DNA from: Schistosoma mansoni
Taxonomy: Eukaryota > Platyhelminthes > Trematoda > Strigeidida > Schistosomatidae
Direction: 5' to 3'
DNA: 64,000 nucleotides
Assembly (NCBI RefSeq): GCF_000237925.1
Contig: NW_017386030.1
Coordinates: forward strand, 62,001 to 126,000
The position numbers were made by a program, and so were the translations under genes. Below the pieces are notes generated by a model. It searched no databases and was not told the DNA's origin. It was given only the letters and a program-made list of their open reading frames with translations. Positions 49,001 to 58,300 of the stretch are shown one piece after another (the stretch's first letter is position 1; the number at the start of each line of letters is the position of its first letter).

Positions 49001-51240
49001 AAATACTGTGAAATTATCCGAATTTAGACTAATCATTTGATATTATGAGTAGACATCGATTGACCAAATTGCATCTTTGCATATCATTTATCCACACTGA
49101 AGACAATGAAAGATGGTTGCACAATGTCGTTGAATTGATTACAACTAAAAGTTAACACAATTAAATGCTGACTTAGTGGTATAGAGGTTAAGAATTGGCA
49201 CACGAGATCGAATGTCATGAGTACGATTTCCGCTTTCAGTGTATGAAGAGTCCCATACGAGAATAAAACGAGCATCCAATGTTTCCAAGTTTTTAACAGC
49301 ATTTTATTCATTCATTTTAACAATTACAGATTCCCTTCACCTATTAAAACTTAATTCGTAACAGATTATAACATATCAACACCATGTCCAACATTGAAAA
49401 ACTTATTGTAGCCATGGTGATTAGTACGTTGTTTTTTCTCATTGAGATTTGAGTTAACTCTCATAAGCCTAATTTATTATGAGTAACCCAGTGATATATA
49501 ATTAAGGATTAGACAGATATTCTGGTTGACCATTTCTCTAACTTATTTTTATCATGTAAATATTTATGTAGTCGGTTTTCATCCAAGCCGATGGGTGAGA
49601 GGACTAACGACACTACTAATGAGTAGAGCAAAACTGGATTAGATGGGAGCGAGATCTGAACATGTGATCGCGATATTTAAAAAGCTTTAATCGGTAAACC
49701 ATCGCTCTGTCCGCATAGTTAATCAATTCTAGTGGAAATGATGTTAAAGAAATCAAAATAAATGGAAAAGTATATTATTCTTGGTAATGATAATAAATGC
49801 TTCTACTTACCCTTGTGTTCAGCATAAAATACTTCAGCACGATCGCGCGTCATAAAAATCTCTTCATTATGAATAATTTGTAGTTGTGCATTGGACATCA
49901 CAGATTCGACATACTAACGTATGATTAAATTATACAAGATTTAATTAGTTTTATGAAACGATTATTCGAGAAATAATTGGTTGGACAATAATTCTTATCA
50001 GTAACCTGATAGGCATAAGATAGTACTCTCTGTCACGCGATACCACTTCCAAATGCCGTGGCACGGCCGAGAGTGAGGAGAGCCAGCTCTCTCTCTCCAA
50101 ATGCTCTCACATGGTCACGTGCATACAACCGCTGACAGGGAAGTTCTACTCACTGAGTTCTCGTGGTGGGGGTGTTGTTTACGAAATTGAGAGGACGAAA
50201 AACAAATGTCCGGCGCTTTAACCGGGTTGGTGGACACGGAGGGTCCAACTAGGTGAGTTGGGAAACCATGATTCCAAACCAATGGTGAACATGGGCTCCA
50301 GGATCCTGAGGCGACAAATGGCGTATGAATTAATAGTTGGTCACCAGCTATCGTGTGACTGCATCTCCTCACGATGCTCCACTGCCTTGTGGATCGGATC
50401 TTTAGGTCAAAGGCTTCGGGTGTGGCCCTCTAAGAAAACCACCTGATTCGGTTTGGGCACCCGGACAGTATCACAGCGCTCACACAAATCAAATGAGATT
50501 TGTGTGGCGCATATATATCTGGTGCCCTTTTGTGCCAATATTTATATGTTTAATTAAATTAAATTAAAAGATTGAATTGTTCACAATACTAGCCTAAACA
50601 CTAGATCATAAAACTTAATCATATAACACAGTCAATCAATAATCTGACAGTTTTTGATTATTCACACGGCTAGTTGCCGGTCAATCAACTGTTTGACGTA
50701 ATCATTATATTATATTAAATTTTTATGAAACAATGCAGAATTTTAATAGTCAAATTCATGAATTGATTTAAGCTAGACCACTATCGAAAATCTGGAAGTA
50801 CTGGACAGCCGTTTCGTCATAGTATGGGACTCCTCAGCAATGAGCGTCCATGAACCAACACATGGGACCAACTATTGAAATTACTACAATCTTCACAAAA
50901 ACCTCATTCTGATCAGAATACAGAATTATTAAATGACCAACATATGTGTAACACAAAAACTCTTATTAAAAACAATTAAAATCACAATTACTGTTAGTAA
51001 GGACATAAGTATTGATTAAATGATGAATTAACACGCCGAAAGAAATAAAACAACACTGCCTGTAGCTCTCCTAGGGCTACTGCCGGTCCCAAGCCCAGGT
51101 AAAGGAGGAGGGTTGGGTATGGGCTCGGAAACCCGATCCCATAGAAAACAAAAATCTATGAATTAACTTACTTTACGATAATTTATAAAACGTTGAACAT
51201 CTGGTTTCAGTATTGCCAATGTTATCTGTCTCATTGACAT
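39969..51240 (-). CDS. NME6: Nucleoside diphosphate kinase 6-like (NME6), complete, 6 coding exons
   Basis: Group II NDP kinase; the family moves the gamma-phosphate between nucleotides through a phospho-histidine, although NME6 enzymes can be poor kinases. Coding exons in transcript order: 51172-51240, 49811-49913, 47606-47645, 46415-46498, 43696-43772, 39969-40045. All junctions are GT-AG and in phase, giving 149 aa (human about 186; the C-terminal extension is missing). Landmarks are the ATP-binding Lys12 (LAILKPD), the YDRLVNHM helix, [22 protein letters not shown], and the active-site block [11 protein letters not shown] with His122. The C-terminus is [10 protein letters not shown], as in human EIAAFFPDF. 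The first coding exon starts five bases after a strong acceptor, so the 5' UTR is spliced in cis or by spliced leader. Introns carry SINEs, RTE and R530 copies. Confidence 0.93.
40190..40415 (+). mobile_element. RTE-type LINE, subfamily 1, 3' UTR only
   Basis: From TTTTTTCTCTTTCCAAATTT to GTTGTGACTGACTGA; 145 bp from NME6 exon 6, antisense. Confidence 0.82.
41268..41775 (-). repeat. R530 copy 8
   Basis: Full length from tail to the GGTACGGCCGAGAG start, in the last NME6 intron. Keeps a 98-codon open frame in the sense strand. Confidence 0.85.
41780..43125. other. NME6 last intron, no recognised feature apart from a CT run
   Basis: AT-rich with short frames only. Confidence 0.5.
42071..42088. 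repeat. (CT)n microsatellite
   Basis: Run of CT dinucleotides in the last NME6 intron. Confidence 0.85.
43130..43320 (+). mobile_element. Hammerhead SINE, family B, decayed
   Basis: Box B GGGTTCAAGTCC and hammerhead region recognisable, but core changes (GTGACGAG, GAAG) suggest a dead ribozyme. Intergenic side of NME6 exon 5. Confidence 0.75.
43696..43772 (-). CDS. NME6: NME6 coding exon 5 (active site)
   Basis: Encodes [20 protein letters not shown] plus GFHGS, with the catalytic His in the RNxxHGSD motif, matching human [19 protein letters not shown]. Acceptor TTTAG, donor GTAAGA. Confidence 0.95.
44098..44660 (+). mobile_element. Second RTE-type LINE, 3' end of reverse transcriptase ORF
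   Basis: Encodes [38 protein letters not shown] and a [19 protein letters not shown] end typical of schistosome RTE reverse transcriptases, then CCTCCACGAGGGGTAACAGG and (TAAG)n. Confidence 0.9.
45083..45600 (-). repeat. R530 copy 9
   Basis: Full length, tail of TTATTATTATT type rather than pure TTTA. In NME6 intron 4. Confidence 0.85.
46028..46150 (-). mobile_element. Family A SINE leader fragment
   Basis: Only the 5' leader (TCTAATGAGAAGCCGTGAC and the CCACAAAACC start) is present. In NME6 intron 4. Confidence 0.65.
46415..46498 (-). CDS. NME6: NME6 coding exon 4
   Basis: Encodes [20 protein letters not shown] plus LGPTKVY, matching human GPIRAYILAHKDAIQLWRTLMGPTRVF. Donor GTAAAT. Confidence 0.94.
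47380..47575 (+). mobile_element. Hammerhead SINE, family A
   Basis: GCTCAGTGGTCTACAGGTTA A box region, GGGTTCGAATCCCGCGAG box B, ribozyme and TTTTCCATAGTGATCTAGC tail. Antisense, next to NME6 exon 3. Confidence 0.88.
47479..47524 (+). ncRNA. Hammerhead ribozyme motif (family A)
   Basis: GCACTG, CTGACGAG, stem II TCTCATACTAGGA, GAAA, ATC triplet, then CAGTTC. Core intact, one stem I mismatch, no insertion at the cleavage site. Confidence 0.82.
47606..47645 (-). CDS. NME6: NME6 coding exon 3 (40 nt)
   Basis: A 40-nt exon encoding [12 protein letters not shown] with split codons at both ends, matching human RFFYQRLVEFMAS. Acceptor CTTTAG, donor GTAAGT. It fills exactly the gap between exons 2 and 4. 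Confidence 0.9.
47814..48718 (-). mobile_element. RTE-type LINE, subfamily 2, 3' half of ORF2 end
   Basis: Open from [20 protein letters not shown] through [19 protein letters not shown] and [20 protein letters not shown] to [12 protein letters not shown], then 3' UTR. 5' truncated exactly where the fold-back element starts. Confidence 0.9.
48773..48963. mobile_element. Fold-back (MITE-like) element with ~62-bp inverted arms
   Basis: Left arm 48,773-48,836 and right arm 48,900-48,963 pair at about 80% (shared TTTGTAAAATCTC and GCTTGGCAATCTG). About 65 bp of loop. Abuts the truncated 5' edge of an RTE copy. Confidence 0.72.
49160..49320 (+). mobile_element. Family A SINE, decayed
   Basis: GCTGACTTAGTGGTATAGAG A-box region and AAGAGTCCCATACGAG hammerhead remnant only. 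Confidence 0.65.
49811..49913 (-). CDS. NME6: NME6 coding exon 2
   Basis: Encodes [20 protein letters not shown] through VFYAEHKG, matching human VHQQILSNKFLIVRMRELLW...RFYREHEG. Acceptor GTTAG, donor GTAAGT. Confidence 0.92.
50050..50575 (+). repeat. R530 copy 10
   Basis: Full length with an AATTAAATTAAATT tail; in NME6 intron 1. Confidence 0.85.
50745..50935 (-). mobile_element. Hammerhead SINE, family A, lacking the tRNA part
   Basis: 3' half on the minus strand followed by a short plus-strand 3' end (50,880-50,935, ACAAAAACCTCATTCTGAT). In NME6 intron 1. Confidence 0.8.
50798..50843 (-). ncRNA. Hammerhead ribozyme motif, sense within NME6 intron 1
   Basis: CTGAGGAG, stem II TCCCATACTATGA, GAAAC, GGCTGTC triplet, CAGTAC. 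Core intact and no insertion at the cleavage site, but stem I pairing (TCATTG with CAGTAC) is weak. Confidence 0.75.
51050..51150 (-). repeat. ~130-bp GC-rich repeat, copy 2
   Basis: Minus-strand copy ending about 20 bp past the NME6 exon 1 donor. Confidence 0.8.
51172..51240 (-). CDS. NME6: NME6 coding exon 1
   Basis: Encodes [20 protein letters not shown] plus YRK. LAILKPD is the NDP-kinase N-terminal strand and nucleotide-binding Lys. The exon itself begins at 51,245 after a pyrimidine-rich TTCTTTAG. Donor GTAAGT. Confidence 0.9.
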
Positions 51241-51245
51241 ATTAT

Positions 51246-51262
51246 CTAAAGAATAGAAAAAA
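51246..51262 (-). promoter_or_regulatory. Splice acceptor five bases before the NME6 start codon (cis or spliced-leader)
   Basis: A pyrimidine-rich tract ends in AG at 51,246-51,247, five bases upstream of the ATG. Schistosomes trans-splice many mRNAs, and such near-ATG acceptors fit that pattern. A cis 5' UTR exon cannot be excluded. I did not identify one. Confidence 0.45.
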
Positions 51263-51589
51263 TAACCCGCAAAGTATAATTATCATCATCATTCTAATCG
51301 AAGGATCGTATTGAAATGCATCCAAGAGAATAATTGATATATCGAAATGTGATATGATTACTTTGAAAGAAGAACTCAGTAAAATCACATTGAGGAGACA
51401 ATATGACGGGGAAAAGTGTAAATTATTATTAGTAGCAGTACAATATACATTTCTCAGCATAAAGTATTTCAACAACTTTCCGTCTCTTATTTGTTGATTG
51501 ATCCTGACGATAAATATTCAGTGATTGCCGGCTAGATGTTAGTAGTTTAAGAATCAACATCGAAATGATATACACTCTTTTCGATCTAT

Positions 51590-51905
51590 ATTTCTAACAA
51601 CCGCAATGTCTCTGATTGGGCATCCGATAGTGTTAATGTCTAAATTCGTGGATGGGTTGAAGTTAGACATTAACAACAACGGGTGCCGGATCAGTGGTCT
51701 ATCGGTTAAGTGCTTTGGCGCGAGACTGGTATGTCCTGGGTTCGAATCTCGCGAGTGGGATCGTGGATGCGCACTGATGAGGAATCTCACAATGGGACGA
51801 AACGGCTGTCCAGTGCTTCCAGGTTTTCCTTGGTGGTCTAGCCTCAATTGACTCATGATTTCAACTATGAAAATACTGAAATCTCCACAAAATCCCTTCG
51901 GAAAA
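51590..51905 (+). mobile_element. Hammerhead SINE, family A
   Basis: Leader with a hairpin (TGTTAATGTCTAA / TTAGACATTAACA), A-box region, GGGTTCGAATCTCGCG box B, altered ribozyme (CTGATGAGGAATC) and full tail ATCTCCACAAAATCCC. Confidence 0.85.
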
Positions 51906-51999
51906 TATCTTTTGTCAATCAATCACTCCGCATATTCATAGCTTAATACAAATATATATATTCAGTATTGACATTTACTGTAGGTTGTGGAAACAAAAA

Positions 52000-53030
52000 T
52001 TTCTTTATGGAATGCAAAGATGATTTCAAAAGATTTGAACAACTGATCAATTAGCAAAAAATAACATATTAGGGAAATTAATATTGTCATTGCGTACAAC
52101 CGGATATTCAAACATAAGTTCAGGCATGATAACGTCGAATAGAAAGACGATAAAAGTCCGTGAGCAAGCTACCAATATCAAACATATAAGCTTCATCAAA
52201 ATTTTTCTCTCGAGGTATAAATACTACACATACACTATGTTAATACATATTCCCATCAAGTTCAATCCTTCCGGCAGAAGCAGCTGTAGAGCTTAAATGT
52301 ATTATCAGATTATTCTGATTAAATCGTTGTTCATATTCTTTTATCAAATGAATAAACAAAACTATGTGTATGAAAAGCACTAAGCAGATGTTTATTTCTA
52401 GAAGATAACTCTTCAACAATTTTGATTGCCTGCTTTAATATTAATTCATATAATTCTAATTAGGAACTCTTTTCAGAATGTGGATATTTATCAACCGATG
52501 AGATAAAGTCATTATTGAATCAAATCATCCATTGACTAAAGTTCTAGATATAGATCATTGATCTGAAGGTAACACACCTACTGCAACACTTGAAGACTAC
52601 CTGTTTCATTCCTGATGATGTCACAGATATGTTCCGCTAAGTCGCCTATTTCAATTATATACTAAGACGAAACAACTATCCACTAATTTCTGAGGATTAT
52701 CAATATTTCTTCAATTGCTATCAGTTTGTGATACAAACAATTGACATAAGTAGAAATACATTGAAATTAATATAGATCAACAGACACAGAGAGAAAATCA
52801 CTTACCTTTCAAGAACGAATATCAAGGGAAGAAACCAATGATCATATTGAATGATTTATTACACGTTATCATTCACTATATGTACATGTAAAAATATGGG
52901 AATGATTTATGATTATTGTAAAAGTGATAGGTCACTATACACTGTACATAAATTAAAACAGTAAGTAATAATGCAATTAATTAAACAATCTTATTAACAA
53001 TAGAATAAAAACAAAACAATATCGACACTT
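52000..53030. other. Region upstream of NME6, no recognised feature
   Basis: Would be expected to hold the NME6 promoter and any 5' UTR exon, but I see neither clearly. Confidence 0.4.
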
Positions 53031-53035
53031 TTATT

Positions 53036-53336
53036 AACCGCGCAACCATTGTAACCAATGGTTGGAAACTCTAGGTGACATGGCTCAGAATCGATCACAA
53101 TGGCGTCGGTGTATATACTGTTTATCTTCCCTTAAACCTTAAGATTAAAATTGCTTCATAACTTTCTCCCTTCCTATACTTTATCCTTATATACAACCTA
53201 CCTTTTATATACTACCACCACTAAATTAACTATTTCTAGGGATCCGGTGTTCCTCTTGTTGTGCTAACGAGATATGGCAACTTGGATCGATGCATAAATG
53301 TGCCTGATCCTACGTTGTAGCTGCCTGATTGATTAA
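53036..53336 (+). mobile_element. RTE-type LINE, subfamily 2, 3' UTR
   Basis: Very close to the 29.1-kb copy (shared GGGATCCGGTGTTCCTCTTG), pointing to the same recent source. Confidence 0.85.
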
Positions 53337-53439
53337 CCACTTACTAACTACTAGAGTGTATGTACATACTACTTATAATGAGATGTTTTTAAAAGTGAAA
53401 GCACATAACACGTAAATGTTTATTTGAACACAATGGTTA

Positions 53440-53830
53440 TATTAATATTAAAATTACTACAATATCCACAAAACCCCCTTTCTCATAATAATATTAATAT
53501 GCTGACTAGTGACTGGCTTCAAGAGGTATTTCCTGGAGTTCTAGTGAGAAGTAATGACTAGTGGAGTTCAGCCAGGTCTGTTGTGAGATAGTAACTCACT
53601 GAAGACAATAGTGGATCTGTCGCTTAATTTTGTGGATTGGTTGAAGTTAGACATTAAAAACTTTGAATGCCGATCGACTCAGTGGTCTAAAGTTTAAGCG
53701 TCCCCGTGGGCAGGGTCGTGGATTAACGCTTCCAAGGAGTCCCATACTAGGATGAAACGGCCATCCAGTACTTCCAGCTTTTTACATGGAGGTCTAGCTT
53801 TAATTGACTTTTGAATTCAACTATTAATAT
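53440..53830 (+). mobile_element. Hammerhead SINE, family A long form
   Basis: Starts and ends with related ACTACAATATCCACAAAACC / ATTAATATTAAATTG-type ends and includes the leader TTCTAGTGAGAAG. Box B and the 5' half of the ribozyme are lost. Confidence 0.78.
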
Positions 53831-54039
53831 TAAATTGATTATAGCCGAAGCAAACCGTCTATGATGGAAGTATTACCGTTTTTTACATACTAGAAAATAA
53901 CATCCCTATGTAAGACTGAATTACCAAAATCAAATTATCACATAACTGTAATTTCAATTATCGAGTGTTTTGTTCGAATGTTTATCATTCCATTCGACAC
54001 TGTGATTATTTAACACGAGAAATAGATTTCAGAAAAATT

Positions 54040-54360
54040 GCGTAGTAATTGATGTTGGAAACTACGATGATGGTTTCGTCTTATCTACAACTTGTCAGTC
54101 AGATGTACTTGCACCCTACTGCTGATAATCACTTAGGGACTCGAACTCAATGCCTTCTACATTAAATGCTCAATAAGTTATCCACTTAGCTAGTGAATCC
54201 GGGCAGTTATTGACTTATGCAATGGGAGCGAATCCTATTCGATTTGTGAGTGTTTGAATTTTCCCGTTGTTAAGGACTGAAACTAATTAGTCTCTTTTGG
54301 TGTATGTGCACGCTAAATGGATAGCCTCGACATTAACACCAAATCCAACTGAGATTTTAT
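54040..54360 (-). mobile_element. Hammerhead SINE, family B, decayed
   Basis: Aligns over the full unit including the ATCCGGGC.. tRNA-like part and the 5' leader with GGGAAAATTCAAAC. The ribozyme core is damaged. Confidence 0.75.
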
Positions 54361-54704
54361 GCCATAATATCCAATGTTCCCAAAGAAAGATAATCTTTAC
54401 TTTAGAGATCTCAACAATCAAGTTTAGAAACTTCTGATAGCTTAACACTAATAATCAATAACTTTATGGATAAACTGATACAGTAGTATTTATTATTCAA
54501 ATAGAATTTTCATCTTATTACATGGATAATTTTATATTGACCATAGTTACTTGTATTCTTTTCTCTCACTTCATTGTTTTCACATGCACACTGTCATTTC
54601 ATGCCTCTTTTCAATTAAAATTATCAAATTAACCACAAATTCACATACATATTTAAGGGAAAAAAGGACGTAAAAATCAGAAAATTTCTTTAAACAAAAT
54701 AATT

Positions 54705-55045
54705 TATAAGCAAAGATGGACAGTGGCTAGCAGTGGAATCCAGGATGTGCGTTTCATCCTATTTGGGACTCGTCAGCTAGATGTAACTGCATCTCAGAGT
54801 TGATGTTTACTGAGGGACTCGAATCCAGTACTTTTTCGCTTCAAACACCATGGCGTTATCCACTCCTGGATTCCACTGTTAGCCACTAGCCATCTTTACT
54901 TACAACGTTTGTGAAATAAGGCTATATCGAGGCAATACACACAGTATACACATATGCCAATAAGAGAGAGACTAATCAATCGCAGTCCTAAACATCAATA
55001 GGAACATTCAAACAAAACAATACCAAGTGAATTAATATAATTTAT
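54705..55045. mobile_element. Hammerhead SINE, family B, head-to-head composite
   Basis: Minus copy (54,705-54,865) joined to a plus-strand copy of the family's 3' tail (54,865-55,045), making an inverted repeat of TGGATTCCACTG..TAGCCACT. Confidence 0.82.
54735..54793 (-). ncRNA. Hammerhead ribozyme motif (family B), downstream of the coiled-coil gene in sense
   Basis: CTGACGAG, stem II loop CCCAAATAGG, GAAAC and an ATC triplet directly followed by stem I CTGGAT. No AAA insertion, so closer to the known active form than the 8- and 18-kb copies. Confidence 0.8.
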
Positions 55046-55289
55046 TATTTACTCATTTAAATTAATAAAAACTGAACGAAAAAAAATATAAAAAAAAGTT
55101 TCATACCAAAAGAAAATAATCGTTACTATGGAATTTTATGAGAAAAAAATTACAAAAACAAAAACATAAATGCTGATCTTGTTAAGAATTGGTTCACAAA
55201 CAAGGATGAAACGATGATTATCACTGATCATCAAGACACGATGTAGTAAACGAGGATGATGATGATGATGGTGTCTTTGGTGCTAGTGT

Positions 55290-55388
55290 TCATGATGTTG
55301 AGGATGACGAAGACTTGTTCGATGATAGAATTTCATCTAAGATTGGAATAGTTGAGTTTTCTGATAAATTAGGCAATAAAGATGTGTA
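55290..55388 (-). CDS. Coiled-coil gene, last exon and stop
   Basis: Encodes YTSLLPNLSENSTIPILDEI plus LSSNKSSSSSTS and TGA. Acceptor TTTCAG. A GAT repeat lies just past the stop in the 3' UTR. Confidence 0.72.
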   Translation of the reverse strand, partial: YTSLLPNLSENSTIPILDEILSSNKSSSSSTS

Positions 55389-58300
55389 CTGAAATTGAAA
55401 AATAAAATAAAACGAGATTGTTCACACAAAAAACGATACGATATAACTACCCTTCTCACTTAAAATATCGACATTTTAACAGTAGGATGATGAAATCTTT
55501 CAAACAATTTTCTAAACGGTACATGTTTACCTCTTATTCTATGCAACACATATATATTGTTTCTAACTGGGCAGGTGAAACAAAGATTATCGTTAAATGT
55601 CTCTATACCAAAACACAGTAAAAGTTTCAGTGACTATTGATACTTGACACGATAGTGGAACACGTTTGTTGTGATGACCTAATTGAGGTATGTTGACTAA
55701 AACACCTATTCCTTAAAGTTCTACAATACCAACTAGATCGGTCGGAGAACGGTAAGACTAAAGCTAGCAAATTAAGGCAAGAGGGTAAAGTCCTGCTGCT
55801 AACTATATACAGAAGCAACAACAGTAATGTATTTTTTAGATAGCCGGCATCTACAGAGATGCTGCCTACTTTTTAAGAAAGGGAAGAACAGAAAATATTG
55901 GCAACAAAAATGTCAAATCTCATCTTACTTCACGGATTTCTATCTCCGGAGGTAAGGCCTTTAAACTACGGATCTCACACATCAGAAACATGGAATAATA
56001 ATGTGTAGTCGGCCTTAAGCAACTGGCCACAAGGATCTGAAGTCACATCCCCAAGTGATTAAGACTACTCCTTAACAAGTTTTCTTTTCATGCCCCTCTA
56101 GATGTATCATTCAACGGTGTAGGCAGCCGGAGTGAGAACCCCTTTCACATCTCTAACATCATTACTTTAGACCACTTTGTTCATGATCAAATTGCCAAGT
56201 CAGTTTTTGTCGTTGTATCATTCACGGTATCAACCTTTCTTTTATGATTTCATCCCAAAATGTAACAAAAACTGACTATTCAAGTTTCCTTCAACCGCTC
56301 TTTAAGCTATATGTTTCAGACTTCAATGTCAAATAGAGCAACATACTTCGTTAGCTAGGATTCTAGAATCACATTACGGTAATACGCTACATATAAAACT
56401 ATAATAACTATTTTTGGTTAAGTAGTCAGACTGAGATTATTTTTAGGTAAAGATAGGTGGTGGCCAGTAGTGTAATCCACAATGTATATTCTATCATATT
56501 TTGTACTCGTCAACTGTGTCTGCATTCCAGAGTTGACATTCAGTCTGAGACCCAAACCCAGTACTGTTTGCATCAAGCATCATTGCGTTATTCACTTAGC
56601 TACTGAAAAAAATGCAGCCCTAAAAATCAATGGGAAAATTCAAATAACCAAAAACAAAAATGCATTAAACTCCACACCATTGCACAAGCTAGTGACTATC
56701 TGCACTCAGTAACTAAGTAGATAAGGCGATGGGTTTGAAGCGAACGGTATTCAGTTCAAGTCTTTGAGTAAATATCAACTCTGTGATACAAGCAAATCAG
56801 ACTAACGAGTTTTAAATAGGAAAAACGCACGTCCTTGATTTCACTGCTAGCCACTAACCATCGTTGCTTATAATCCTTGTGACTTTAAGCAATATCGAGG
56901 CCATCCTCATAGTACCCACATATGCCAAAAACAGACTGATCAATTGTGGTCCTGTACATCAATGGGAAGATTCAAACGACCAATAAAAATGAGGTTATCT
57001 TATTATGCAAGTAGTATTCCTCACAAATGGATCATAGCTGATTTTATTTTATTTATTTAAACACATTTTGTTGGTACAAGTAAGCACCAGATACATATGC
57101 ACCTCATAAATCTCATTCGATTTGTGTGAGGGCTGTGATACTGCCCAGAAGCCCAAACTGAAGCAGGTGGTTTTCATAGGGAGCCACACCCGGAGCCTTT
57201 GACCTGAAGGTCTAGAACACAAGGCAGTGGAGCATCGTAAGGAGATGCAGTCCCATGGTAGCCGGTGACCAACAATTGGTTCATACACCATTTGTTCCTT
57301 CAGGATACTGGAGCCCATGTTCACCATTGGTTTGGAATGAGGGTTTTCCAACTCCCTTAGGTGGATCCTCCATACACATTACCGGACATTCGCTTTTTCT
57401 CCTCTCAATTTCGTAAACTACAGTAATGCCACGAGAAGGCAGTGAATAGGACTTCCGTGACAGAGGCTATATACGCGTGGCTATGTGAGAGCATTTCAAG
57501 AGAGAGAGCGGACTCTCCCCACTCTCGGCCGTATCAGGGCATTTGATTGATAAACATTTATAGTGATGATGACAGACAGACCCCTTTTTAAATAATAAAT
57601 AAAACAACATAGCAACAACATCAAACAATTAAAAAATTACTTACATGTGATATCTTTTGTAAACTATTTTGTAATTTTTCATTAGCTTTTATTAATCTTT
57701 TTAAATTATTTACACCTTTATAAATAGTATCAAAATATTGTGTAGTAGTAGTAGTATATTGTTGTTGTTGTTGTTGTACAATATTTTCTTGATTAGATAA
57801 TGGACAAGAGTTTAATTTTAAATTTGTATAGACTGGTATTAGTTTAGATAATTGAATATTGAATTGTTTAATTTTCTCAGATGATTCTTTCATTTTTTCA
57901 ATCTAATTATGAAGAAAAAAAAGAAAAAACAAAGAAAGAAAAATAATGACAATAATACCTTACACATACATACATGAATATATTTTTCTGGTTAGCGTTT
58001 CTTTAGGGAGTTAGTTTTCTAAGGGATGGGGTCGCTAACCCCATACCAAACCCTCCTCCTTTACCCGGGCTTGGGACCGGCAGAAGCCCCCAGAGGAGCT
58101 ACAGGCGGAGTTCACATATACATATATATTATGCAATTGAGTAAGTGAATAAATAAAGTGAAATATGAGTACATGAAATATGAATTTATGACTCTTCAAA
58201 ATTTACTCTTGAAAGAGACGAAATGTGGATGTGTTTTTTCATAGGTTGAAAGTGTGAACCTATATTACATGTCTATGTAAATATTTCACCTTAAGGTTGA

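Noticed and set aside
49640-49740. Possible further tRNA-like SINE (minus strand, box B-like GTTCAGATCTC)
   Set aside because: Single weak box, no second copy seen in the window.
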